Shown piece after piece: positions 46,599 through 54,383 of a DNA stretch of 64,000 nt. Numbering within the stretch: the stretch's first letter is position 1; each line of letters begins with the position of its first letter. The translations under genes and the position numbers were made by a program. The stretch lies in assembly GCF_011317445.1 (NCBI RefSeq), contig NZ_JAAAPL010000001.1, positions 1,817,001-1,881,000 of the forward strand. Direction: 5' to 3'. Origin of the DNA: Chelativorans multitrophicus. Lineage in GTDB: Bacteria > Pseudomonadota > Alphaproteobacteria > Rhizobiales > Rhizobiaceae. The notes beneath the pieces are model-generated. The model did not search any database. It had not been told where the DNA came from and saw only the letters and a program-made list of their open reading frames with translations.

Positions 46599-47684
46599 CT
46601 ATTGCCCGTCCAGGGCATATCTGGCGAGTTCGATGCCCATCTGCGCCTCGACATAGGGATAGACGGTGGGGTCAAGAACCGAGGCGCTGAGCGGTATGAC
46701 TGACTTAGGCACGTGCAGTACGAAGATCTGCATGCCTTCGTGCAATTGGCCGACACTCAACGGCTCCGCATCTTCCGACAAGGTGGTTATGACATCCGGG
46801 AAGGTGGCGGTGCGTACGCCATCACGGCCATCCACGGCCATATATTCATTCATGACGTGCAGAACTTCGCCCCCGGCGAGCGTAACGGTGCCGATGTCAA
46901 AGGCGTCCTTCGTATAGACGACGTCCTTCTTGGCGATCCTGCCTTCGCACAAAATGGTCCCCTTGGTCGTTCGAGCGATGGTCTCGATTACGGCCGTACC
47001 GCCTTTGCCTTCCGCGGCGATGATCGCCTCGCCCAGTTCGAGCGCAAGGGAGATGCCCCCAAGCGCCGCGTGCCGCTTGACATAGGAGGCCCGCAACGGG
47101 TTGCGGCAGGAGGCGATGAAGCCGCCCGATTGGTCAGCAGCCGTGCGCAGAATGGGTGACACCTTAGCCGTAGCGCCGCGCGTCACAAGCTCGATGTAGC
47201 GATCTTCGGCCCGGTTGCCACCCACGGCCGTCTGGATCATCTGCTCCGGCGAACCCGCCATGCCGATCGATCCCATGTCTCCGGTCGGATGGGCACGGAT
47301 ATCGCCGACGGCATCGACGACCTTGGTGCCGAGCACCGCGGAAGGCAGCCAGCCATTGAGGGTCGATGACTTGCCATTCTGGCCCACGATGAGCCCGCTG
47401 AGCTTTTCGCCTAATGCCTCCTGAAGCAATTGCACGGCCCTGATATAGTCGACGCCGCGCATTTCCCAGGGCGTGGTGGAGGCCGGAGCGCCGATGGCTG
47501 CTGCGGTGGCGATCCACTCGTCAGGCCCGAGTTCCTCCACGCTGACCAGCTCCGGCCTGCCGACACTGACGGCTGCATAACCGAGCTGGCGCCCATGGTC
47601 GGCCCAACCGCCCCCGCCTGCGGCGTAAACGGAGCCGCCCTTGACGGCCGCTTCGACGTCTTTTTCGGTTAGGATGCGTCCCAT
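46599..47684 (-). CDS. S-methyl-thiohydantoin desulfurase domain (DUF917) protein, thiohydantoin desulfhydrase candidate
   Basis: The start is ATG 47684 (MGRILTEKDVEAAVKGGSVY); the longer frame upstream overlaps the amidase gene. The 361-aa protein has the DUF917/S-Me-THD pattern: YAAGGGGWADHGRQLGYAAV, then VDAVGDIRAHPTGDMGSIGM, and the C-terminal IFVLHVPKSVIPLSASVLDP. This family is associated with removal of sulfur from thiohydantoins. In the proposed ergothioneine route a desulfhydrase converts the 2-thiohydantoin propionate to hydantoin-5-propionate and H2S, exactly the step between the neighbouring hydratase and hydantoinase. The overlap with the amidase gene indicates an operon. Confidence 0.8.
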   Translation of the reverse strand: MGRILTEKDVEAAVKGGSVYAAGGGGWADHGRQLGYAAVSVGRPELVSVEELGPDEWIATAAAIGAPASTTPWEMRGVDYIRAVQLLQEALGEKLSGLIVGQNGKSSTLNGWLPSAVLGTKVVDAVGDIRAHPTGDMGSIGMAGSPEQMIQTAVGGNRAEDRYIELVTRGATAKVSPILRTAADQSGGFIASCRNPLRASYVKRHAALGGISLALELGEAIIAAEGKGGTAVIETIARTTKGTILCEGRIAKKDVVYTKDAFDIGTVTLAGGEVLHVMNEYMAVDGRDGVRTATFPDVITTLSEDAEPLSVGQLHEGMQIFVLHVPKSVIPLSASVLDPTVYPYVEAQMGIELARYALDGQ

Positions 47685-48937
47685 TGGTCTTCCTCTTGTA
47701 GGGCCTTGTCGAGGGCTATCACGGCGTCCAGCAGGACCGCTGCGCCCAACGCGATTTCTTCGGCTGTCGTGGCTTCGTCCGGCGCGTGGCTGCGGCCATC
47801 GCGACACGGGATGAAGAGCATTGCCGCCCTGGTGACGCGGGCCATCCAGGCTGTATCGTGGCCTGCCCCCGATGCCATGCGCCTACGCGCTGCGCCGACG
47901 CGTTCACAGGCCGCGTCGAGCACATTCTGCAGCCAGCGATCGCAGGGCGTCGGCAAGTTGTCGGATACGACGCTCAAAGGCTCCACCGGCACGCCGGTGC
48001 GCTTGGAAATGATATCAACGTCCCGCTGCAATTCGGTGAGGAAGCGCTCCATGTCTTCCCGCCGTTCGGCCCGGGCATCAACCAGCATTCGTACGCGGGA
48101 CGGCACGACATTTCCGGCATTCGGCTCCATGTCGAATTCCCCGACGGTCGCCGCAAAATGGGCATCGCCGGCAGCCAAGGCCCTGGCAAGTTCCTCCACC
48201 TTGAGGGTGATCAGAGCGGAAGTGTTCAGCGCATCCTTCCGTAAGGACATCGGCGTGGTGCCGGCATGGTCGGCGCGGCCTTTGACGATGATCTCGATCC
48301 GCGTGATGCCGGCTATGGCCGTTACGATGCCAATATCAAGTTGCTGGGCCTCAAGCACCGGGCCCTGCTCGATATGGAGTTCAAGGAAGGCCTTGATGTC
48401 GGTCCGCACCGCCTCTTGGTCCGCGCAGCCCCCTACCTGGCCGATGCCTTCGCGAAGGGAAAGGCCCTCGCTTTGGCGGTCCAGCCATTCTTGCGGCCGC
48501 GTGCCGCTCATGCCGCGGCTGCCAATGCAGGAAACGCCGAAAATGGAGACTTCCTCGGCGAGAAAGTCCACCACCTGCAGCGTATGGTCGATTCCTATGC
48601 CCTGATCAGCCAGGGCACGCGCCACTTCCATTGCGGCGACCACGCCGGCGATGCCGTCGTAGCGTCCGCCTTCGGGCACAGTGTCGGAGTGGCTTCCCAG
48701 CATGATTGTGCCAAGCTCCGGGCGGCGGCCGGGAATGGTGCCGACAAGGTTACCTGCAGCATCGATCGCCGTCACCGCACCGGCGGCTTGCATAGCTCGT
48801 TCGAGCCAGGCGCGGCCTTCCAAAAACATTGGGGTAAAGGCACGCCGCGTCCAGGGACGGCCGGGCTCCGTGATGGCCGCAAGCGCGTCAATGTCGGCGC
48901 TGATCCGACCGGGGCGAATGGGGGAATTCGGGATCAT
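47669..48937 (-). CDS. N-carbamoyl-amino-acid amidohydrolase (M20 family, AllC/HyuC-like)
   Basis: Start ATG 48937 (MIPNSPIRPGRISADIDALA) gives 422 aa; upstream sequence in this frame is not family-like. The di-metal ligands are all in place: His and Asp in GSHSDTVPEGGRYDG, Glu in FLAEEVSIFG, His in ELHIEQGPVLE, and the C-terminal His in RSHAPDE. Family members hydrolyse N-carbamoyl amino acids or allantoate. After hydantoinase action on hydantoin-5-propionate, N-carbamoyl-L-glutamate would be its substrate, yielding glutamate, CO2 and ammonia. The desulfurase gene overlaps its 3' end. Confidence 0.86.
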   Translation of the reverse strand: MIPNSPIRPGRISADIDALAAITEPGRPWTRRAFTPMFLEGRAWLERAMQAAGAVTAIDAAGNLVGTIPGRRPELGTIMLGSHSDTVPEGGRYDGIAGVVAAMEVARALADQGIGIDHTLQVVDFLAEEVSIFGVSCIGSRGMSGTRPQEWLDRQSEGLSLREGIGQVGGCADQEAVRTDIKAFLELHIEQGPVLEAQQLDIGIVTAIAGITRIEIIVKGRADHAGTTPMSLRKDALNTSALITLKVEELARALAAGDAHFAATVGEFDMEPNAGNVVPSRVRMLVDARAERREDMERFLTELQRDVDIISKRTGVPVEPLSVVSDNLPTPCDRWLQNVLDAACERVGAARRRMASGAGHDTAWMARVTRAAMLFIPCRDGRSHAPDEATTAEEIALGAAVLLDAVIALDKALQEEDQWDAS

Positions 48938-49013
48938 GCCGGCATGCCCTCCGGCCCCGTTACGAAGAGCGAGAGGCCAGGAGCGCGAGCAAAGGCAGGC
49001 GCGAAACGCGGCA

Positions 49014-50372
49014 TCAGTGGCGCGCCTCGGGGCGCACGAACCGGCCAGTACCGGGGGCCGCCGTTTCGGTGCCGTCGAAGACCTGCCGCCCACGCAGATA
49101 GGTCAGACCAACGGTCCAGGGCAGTTCGATGCCGTTATAGGGAGACCAGCCGACGACGTTGTGGCCGCTTTCGGCAGCGTCATAGATCTTGGGTCTCGGG
49201 AACAGCACGGTAATATCGGCATCGCGCCCGGCGGTCAGCGCTCCCTTGGCATGATCGATCCGGAAGTGCCTCGCCGGGCTCTCGGCCATGAGCTTCGCGG
49301 CCCAGGTCAGGGGAATGTCGCGCGCCAGCGCGCCCTTGACGAAAAGCGGCACCATAACTTCGAGGCCGGGAACACCCGATGAATTGGCCAGCATGTCCGA
49401 ATTGTTCTTGCGGTTTTCCGACCAGCTCACATGATCGGTGGAGACGAGGGTGACGTTGCCCCGGCGCACATGTTCCCAGAGCTTTTCGACCTCGGCGCGG
49501 GGCCGGAGCGGCGGATTGATCTTGGCCTTGCCGCCAAGACGCTTGACGTCATTGTCCTCGTCCAGCGTCAGATAATGGATGCAGGCCTCAATGGTGGCGG
49601 CGTAGCCCTGATCGCGATAGCTGCGGGCGATCTCGTATCCACGGGACAGCGAACAATGGACCACATGAGCGGGGCATCCCGTCTGCGCGCCGATCTCGTA
49701 GATCTGAAGGGTGGCAAGAAGCTCGGTTAACGGCGGCCGGCTCATTGCATGGGCGCGATAATCGGAAATGCCCGCAGCCTTCACCCTGGCCATGGCGTGG
49801 TGCACCATCTCGTCGTCTTCGTTGTGGACGCCGGCGGTCAGACCGGTCTTGGCGACCGCAACAAAACACTCCTCAAGCAAGGCGGGGGAAATGCGCGGAA
49901 AGCGCACTGGATCGGTGCCGAAGGTGGAAAACTTGAATGCGGCCACACCAGCTTCGGCCTGTTCGGCGATGCGTGCCGGGCCCTCCATCGGATCGATCGT
50001 GCCGTATAGGGCGAAGTCCACGCGCGCCTGCGAGCTCGCATGATCGACCTTCTTGCGAACGGCCGCGGCGGAACAGACCAGATTGCCCTCATCATATGGC
50101 ATATCGACAATGGTGGTGACGCCGCCCGCGGCTGCGGAGCGGGTGGACCAGATGAAATCCTCCTGATGCTTCTGGCTCAGGGAATGCACCTGAGCGTCGA
50201 TCGCACCGGGCAGGATCAGGGCATTACCAAGAACGTGTCGCTCCCGCGCCGATGGCGCATCGCCTTTACCGACATGCTCCACCCTACCGTCGCGAACCGC
50301 TACGTAACCGTTCTCAACAACCACATCAGGCAATACGACCCTGCCGGACAGCACGAGATCAAAGTCGGACAT
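49014..50372 (-). CDS. Hydantoinase/dihydroorotase-type cyclic amidohydrolase
   Basis: The 452-aa amidohydrolase has the metal motif GAIDAQVHS (Gln in place of the first His, as in many dihydroorotase-like proteins), a candidate carbamylated Lys in AAFKFSTFG, His in VHNEDD and VVHCSLSRG, and the Asp/His of VSTDHVSW. It opens cyclic amide rings. In this operon hydantoin-5-propionate is the expected substrate. It is the first gene of the operon hydantoinase, amidohydrolase, desulfurase, hydratase. Confidence 0.84.
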   Translation of the reverse strand: MSDFDLVLSGRVVLPDVVVENGYVAVRDGRVEHVGKGDAPSARERHVLGNALILPGAIDAQVHSLSQKHQEDFIWSTRSAAAGGVTTIVDMPYDEGNLVCSAAAVRKKVDHASSQARVDFALYGTIDPMEGPARIAEQAEAGVAAFKFSTFGTDPVRFPRISPALLEECFVAVAKTGLTAGVHNEDDEMVHHAMARVKAAGISDYRAHAMSRPPLTELLATLQIYEIGAQTGCPAHVVHCSLSRGYEIARSYRDQGYAATIEACIHYLTLDEDNDVKRLGGKAKINPPLRPRAEVEKLWEHVRRGNVTLVSTDHVSWSENRKNNSDMLANSSGVPGLEVMVPLFVKGALARDIPLTWAAKLMAESPARHFRIDHAKGALTAGRDADITVLFPRPKIYDAAESGHNVVGWSPYNGIELPWTVGLTYLRGRQVFDGTETAAPGTGRFVRPEARH

Positions 50373-50752
50373 TTATGGCTTTCGCTCCCAGATCGGCAGG
50401 CATGGGTGGAAGGTTGATTTCCGGCCACCCTAGGCCGACAGATATCGCGGAGGGAAATCCCAATAGCCGAACACGTGCTGTCCGTTCCAATGGGTGAGAT
50501 GTGCCTGTTCTACTTGGCAGGGACTAAAGATTGGCGTGTCCGTACTGCCTCTGTCTCAGGACCGGGCCGAGACCACAAAATGATCCGGCGCGACGACACA
50601 GCTGAAATCGTCAATTACAATTCTCGAATGCGCGTCGTAAGTCGGCAATGCTCCGCTGAAGCCGAAAGCGGAATGGCTGCTTCCGGCCCCGTATTGCCGC
50701 ACTCAGTTGCTGCACAAACGGCAGCTTTCGGCAAACCGCCAATGACCGTACG
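50373..50752. promoter_or_regulatory. Upstream region of the hydantoinase operon, possible fourth dyad copy
   Basis: This 380-bp gap holds the promoter of the hydantoinase-to-hydratase operon and the end of the sulfurtransferase transcript. At 50455-50472 is AAATCCCAATAGCCGAAC, matching the 30260 motif at 13 of 18 positions but without the clean dyad. No gene or strong terminator is seen. Confidence 0.4.
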
Positions 50753-51613
50753 TCAGTTTATCTCGACGGGTAAATCAGGCCTGCTGCCCCATTCCTCCCA
50801 CGAACCGTCATATACCGGAATAGGTTCTCCCCGAATGATTTCCATAGCCAGGGACAAAACGCAGGCGGTGACGCCCGATCCACAGCTTGCCACCATCGGC
50901 CCGTCGGGATCGACGCCTGCCGCAGCAATGATGGCACTCATGTCCTGGATACTCCGGAATTTTCCGTTCTCGAACCGGAGATCGCGCTGCGAGACATTGA
51001 CGGAGCCAGGTATATGCCCGCTTCGCACACCGGGATAGATGGCGGAGGTATCTCCGTTGAACATCTCTGCCGGCCGGACATCGACAACGGTTTCCTGCCG
51101 GCTATCGATATTGTCGAGGATCTGGCGCCAGTCGCGAACCAAGCCGCCGCGAGGACGCACCGGCCACTGGGTCGGCGGAAGGCGTTTCGGCTCGCCGGAT
51201 TCGGTCGCGCCGCCCGCGGCAGTCCAGGCCGGCAGGCCGCCGTCCAAGACGGAGATGCGTTCGTGTCCGTATATGCGCAACATCCACCAGATCCGGGCAG
51301 CGCTATAAAGTCCATGGACGTCATAGGCCACCAGATGCGCGTCATCCCGCAGGCCGAGTTCGCCCATGAAACTTGCGAAAAGTTCGGGGCCGGGAAGCAT
51401 CCTTTTCGGAGGTCCGGGCCGCGGATCGCAGATCCGGTCTATGTCGAAGAAGATCGCCCCCGGAATCCGTCTCTCCCGATGGGCGGTGGGCGCGTCCTGT
51501 CCCGTTCCCGGCGTGAACGTCGTCCCGTCGATGACCTGCACATCGGCGTCGTTAAGATGGGCGAGCAGCCACTCTGCCGAAACGACCGGCGGCGCTTTCT
51601 GATTTGTTGACAT
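50753..51613 (-). CDS. sseA: 3-mercaptopyruvate sulfurtransferase (SseA-like, two rhodanese domains)
   Basis: Start ATG 51613 follows GGGAGGCTGGA, giving 286 aa; the open frame upstream overlaps the next gene. It has two rhodanese domains (1-145 and 150-286), the second with the active-site Cys244 loop CGSGVTA, diagnostic of the mercaptopyruvate rather than the thiosulfate branch. It moves sulfur from 3-mercaptopyruvate to an acceptor. The neighbouring C-S lyase and S-oxide reductase point to handling of organosulfur amino acids. Confidence 0.88.
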   Translation of the reverse strand: MSTNQKAPPVVSAEWLLAHLNDADVQVIDGTTFTPGTGQDAPTAHRERRIPGAIFFDIDRICDPRPGPPKRMLPGPELFASFMGELGLRDDAHLVAYDVHGLYSAARIWWMLRIYGHERISVLDGGLPAWTAAGGATESGEPKRLPPTQWPVRPRGGLVRDWRQILDNIDSRQETVVDVRPAEMFNGDTSAIYPGVRSGHIPGSVNVSQRDLRFENGKFRSIQDMSAIIAAAGVDPDGPMVASCGSGVTACVLSLAMEIIRGEPIPVYDGSWEEWGSRPDLPVEIN

Positions 51614-51642
51614 TCCAGCCTCCCTGTTTTGCTCCGGCTGCC

Positions 51643-53196
51643 TTATCCGAGCTTTGCGGCGGCGCCGGCCATGCGACCCAAAATGTCCCGCAGCACCGGC
51701 TCCGACGCGGCGAAGTTCAGCCGGACGAACTGGTGCGCCTCGGGGTCGAAGGTCTCTCCCGCGCTTAGTCCCACCTTCGCATGCTCCGCGAAGAAGGCTG
51801 CGGCAGGCTTGTTCAAGCCGAGTGCCGAGCAGTCGAGCCAGGCAAGATAGGTGGCTTCCGGCTTTATGAATTTTATCTTTGGCATCGTCTCGGCGATCTG
51901 CCGCGCGCAGAGATCGCGCATCCTCTTCAGGTGTGCCACGGTCTTCTCGAGCCAAGCGTCGCCGTCCCGCCATGCGGCCACCGCGGCCTCGATGCCGATA
52001 ACGCTGACCTGGCCCAATGTCTTCTTCGGCACACGCCGGAGGAAACGGTCGCGAAGCTCGGAAGAGCCGAAATGCATGACGGCGCAGCGCAGTCCCGGAA
52101 TGTTGAAAGCTTTGGTGGGCGAGTTGATCGTCACGGTCCGCGCTGCGATCTGCGGGCTGATGGAGGCGATCGGCGTATGGCTTTCGCCGTCGTAGATCAG
52201 TTCGGAATGAATCTCGTCGGAAACGATGACAAGATTATGGGCGATCGCGATGCGCCCTATCTCCGTAAGCTCTTCCCGGGTCAAAACCCGCCCCACGGGA
52301 TTGTGGGGATTGCAGAGGGCAATCATCCGCGCTTTGCCCGCCTGTGCCTCGAGGCTGGCAAAATCGAATTCGAAACGCGTTCCCGTGCTGACCATCGGAA
52401 CGGAAAGCAAGACGCGTCTCGTATCCTTGATGGCTTCATAAAACGGCGGATAGGCCGGAGTCTGGAGCAGAACCCCATCACCTTCGTCGGAAAACGCCTG
52501 AATGGTCGCATAGGTCGCCTGTACGAGATCCGCGAGCGGCTGCACGTCGTCTCGGTTTATCTTCCAGCCATACAGCCGCGCCATTCGATCCGCGAAGGCC
52601 TGCGAGATCGAGTGTTCGGGGCGGTCGAAGCCCTTTCTCTTCGGGTAACCGTAGTCCTCGTTTTCCACGATCCGCTTGATGGCGGCCTGGATGGGCGGCG
52701 CAATCGCGAAATCCATTTCGGCCACGAAAGCCGGAAGCACATCTTGCCCATACTGCGTCCACTTGACGTTTCCGCGGCTGCGCAGAAAATCTGGCGCCAG
52801 GAAGAAATGCTCTTCGGCGTTGTGCGCCCCAGCAGGGCTGGCCAGTTTGGACCTGATCCATGCTGCCGCCTCCGGAACGCTCATGGGCGATGCGTTACGG
52901 GCGATCTCCACTCCGTCGACTAAAAGCGCCGTTGTCGGCAGCGAGCGGAGACGCAGCCTCTTGGTCAGATCGGGGTTTTCGTCGGTGTCGACCGCGGCAA
53001 TCCTGACCGAGTTTCCCAAAGCGTCCGCAACCTCTCCTAGCCGTTGACGCATCTCGCGGAACGACGACGACCATGCCGCACCGAATAACACCGCAACGGG
53101 TTTACCGGCTTGCCTTAGGATGGCGTTGAAATCTGCCTCACTGAGGAGGGCGATCTTTTCGACTATCCCGATTTTGCTATCCGGCATATCCATCAT
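51643..53196 (-). CDS. Thioredoxin-like domain fused to a PatB/MalY C-S beta-lyase
   Basis: Residues ~1-115 form a thioredoxin fold: ADFNAILRQAGKPVAVLFGA, then DTDENPDLTKRLRLRSLPTT with the cis-Pro at 87. The WCGPC redox motif is replaced by WSSSF (42-46), so it is redox-dead. Residues ~125-517 are a complete class I/II PLP enzyme of the PatB type: EMDFAIAPPI, the ALCNPHNPVGR motif, VSDEIHSELIYDG, the Schiff-base Lys362 in SPTKAFNIPG, and the phosphate-binding R near the C terminus. PatB enzymes cleave cystathionine and cysteine S-conjugates to a thiol, pyruvate and ammonia. The fusion is unusual. It overlaps the FAD oxidase gene by 4 bp. Confidence 0.87.
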   Translation of the reverse strand: MMDMPDSKIGIVEKIALLSEADFNAILRQAGKPVAVLFGAAWSSSFREMRQRLGEVADALGNSVRIAAVDTDENPDLTKRLRLRSLPTTALLVDGVEIARNASPMSVPEAAAWIRSKLASPAGAHNAEEHFFLAPDFLRSRGNVKWTQYGQDVLPAFVAEMDFAIAPPIQAAIKRIVENEDYGYPKRKGFDRPEHSISQAFADRMARLYGWKINRDDVQPLADLVQATYATIQAFSDEGDGVLLQTPAYPPFYEAIKDTRRVLLSVPMVSTGTRFEFDFASLEAQAGKARMIALCNPHNPVGRVLTREELTEIGRIAIAHNLVIVSDEIHSELIYDGESHTPIASISPQIAARTVTINSPTKAFNIPGLRCAVMHFGSSELRDRFLRRVPKKTLGQVSVIGIEAAVAAWRDGDAWLEKTVAHLKRMRDLCARQIAETMPKIKFIKPEATYLAWLDCSALGLNKPAAAFFAEHAKVGLSAGETFDPEAHQFVRLNFAASEPVLRDILGRMAGAAAKLG

Positions 53197-54383
53197 CCCA
53201 CTTCCTGCAGCTGGTGATTAATGAGGTCCCAGGGGCTGTTGCCTTTGGTGAAGCGCTCGAAGGCAAAGGGCGAAAGGTCGATCGTCGTATGGCCGTTCAC
53301 AATCCATTCGGCCATCTCCCTGCCGATCAGCGGACCAAGGCAAAAACCGTGTCCGCTGAAGCCGGTCGCCACATAGAAGCCGTCCGCTCCACCCTGCTTC
53401 TCATCTATCAGGTCGACGATCGGCATCTTGTCAGGCGTGTTTTCCGTAATTCCCGCCCAGCGCCCCGCAATCGGGGCGGCCCGGACGGCCGGAAACATCT
53501 CGTCCGCCTTGGCCGGCCGAGGCGTCTCGCCGGGCGCAAGCCCGTGATAATCCTTGCGATAGGTAAAGGCGGTCTTGCCCTCCGGCTGACCGGCGCCGGA
53601 TGCGAGCATGACGGTTCCATCCGGCATCTGGCGGATCGCCATGTTGAGCGAAGCGCTTTGGGTAAAGACCGTCGTCTGCAGCGGCAACGGTACCGTGAAC
53701 GACATGTTGTTGCGGCGGGGATAGACTGGGAGATAGAGATCGATGGTCTGGGCGATCACCGGGGACCAGGTTCCGGCGGCTAGCACGACGGCCGGCGCCT
53801 CCACGATGCTCGCCTCCGTTTCCACATGGGTCACTCGGCGGTTCCGGGTGCCGATGGCAAGAACCCGCTCATTGTCGAGGATAATGCCCCCCAGCTTTTC
53901 ATAGGCGCGGGCAAATGCAAGCGTCGCCTGGGAGGGGTCGGCAGCACCATCGGTGGGGCAGAATTTCGCGCCGAAATACCCATGTTCCAGGCCGGGAGCA
54001 AGCTCCAGCAGCCGGTCCGGGCCGATCATCTCGGACTTCAAGCCGACCGCCATTTCGCGATCGCGCTTGCGGTTCAGCATGTCGAGATCTGCCTGGCTTT
54101 CCGCGATGTAGACATGTCCTGTCTGCCCATAACCGGTAGGATGGCCGAGACGCACATGCAGATCCTGCCACATTTCGATCGCCTTCATGGCCACGGGGAT
54201 CTCCGGCAGAAGGCGGCCTTGCGCCCGAACGCCACCGCCGTTCCGGCTGGAAGCCTCCGCTCCTATGATGCCCCGTTCAAGAACGACCGGCGAACAGCCT
54301 CTCATCTTGAGCTCGTAAGCGATGGCCAGGCCGATGATACCTCCGCCGATAATAGCTACGTCGGCCTTATGTCTCGTTTTCAT
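53193..54383 (-). CDS. FAD-dependent amine/amino-acid oxidase (DAO family)
   Basis: Start ATG 54383 (MKTRHKADVAIIGGGIIGLA) gives 396 aa. It has the GxGxxG dinucleotide motif at the N terminus, RNGGGVRAQGRL, a central VVLAAGTWSP, and the C-terminal FAD contact YVATGFSGHGFCLGP. This is the glycine oxidase/D-amino-acid oxidase/sarcosine oxidase-beta type. It lacks a signal peptide, so it acts in the cytoplasm. The substrate is probably an N-methyl, D- or S-containing amino acid. It overlaps the molybdoenzyme gene by 17 bp, so it is cotranscribed. Confidence 0.86.
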   Translation of the reverse strand: MKTRHKADVAIIGGGIIGLAIAYELKMRGCSPVVLERGIIGAEASSRNGGGVRAQGRLLPEIPVAMKAIEMWQDLHVRLGHPTGYGQTGHVYIAESQADLDMLNRKRDREMAVGLKSEMIGPDRLLELAPGLEHGYFGAKFCPTDGAADPSQATLAFARAYEKLGGIILDNERVLAIGTRNRRVTHVETEASIVEAPAVVLAAGTWSPVIAQTIDLYLPVYPRRNNMSFTVPLPLQTTVFTQSASLNMAIRQMPDGTVMLASGAGQPEGKTAFTYRKDYHGLAPGETPRPAKADEMFPAVRAAPIAGRWAGITENTPDKMPIVDLIDEKQGGADGFYVATGFSGHGFCLGPLIGREMAEWIVNGHTTIDLSPFAFERFTKGNSPWDLINHQLQEVG

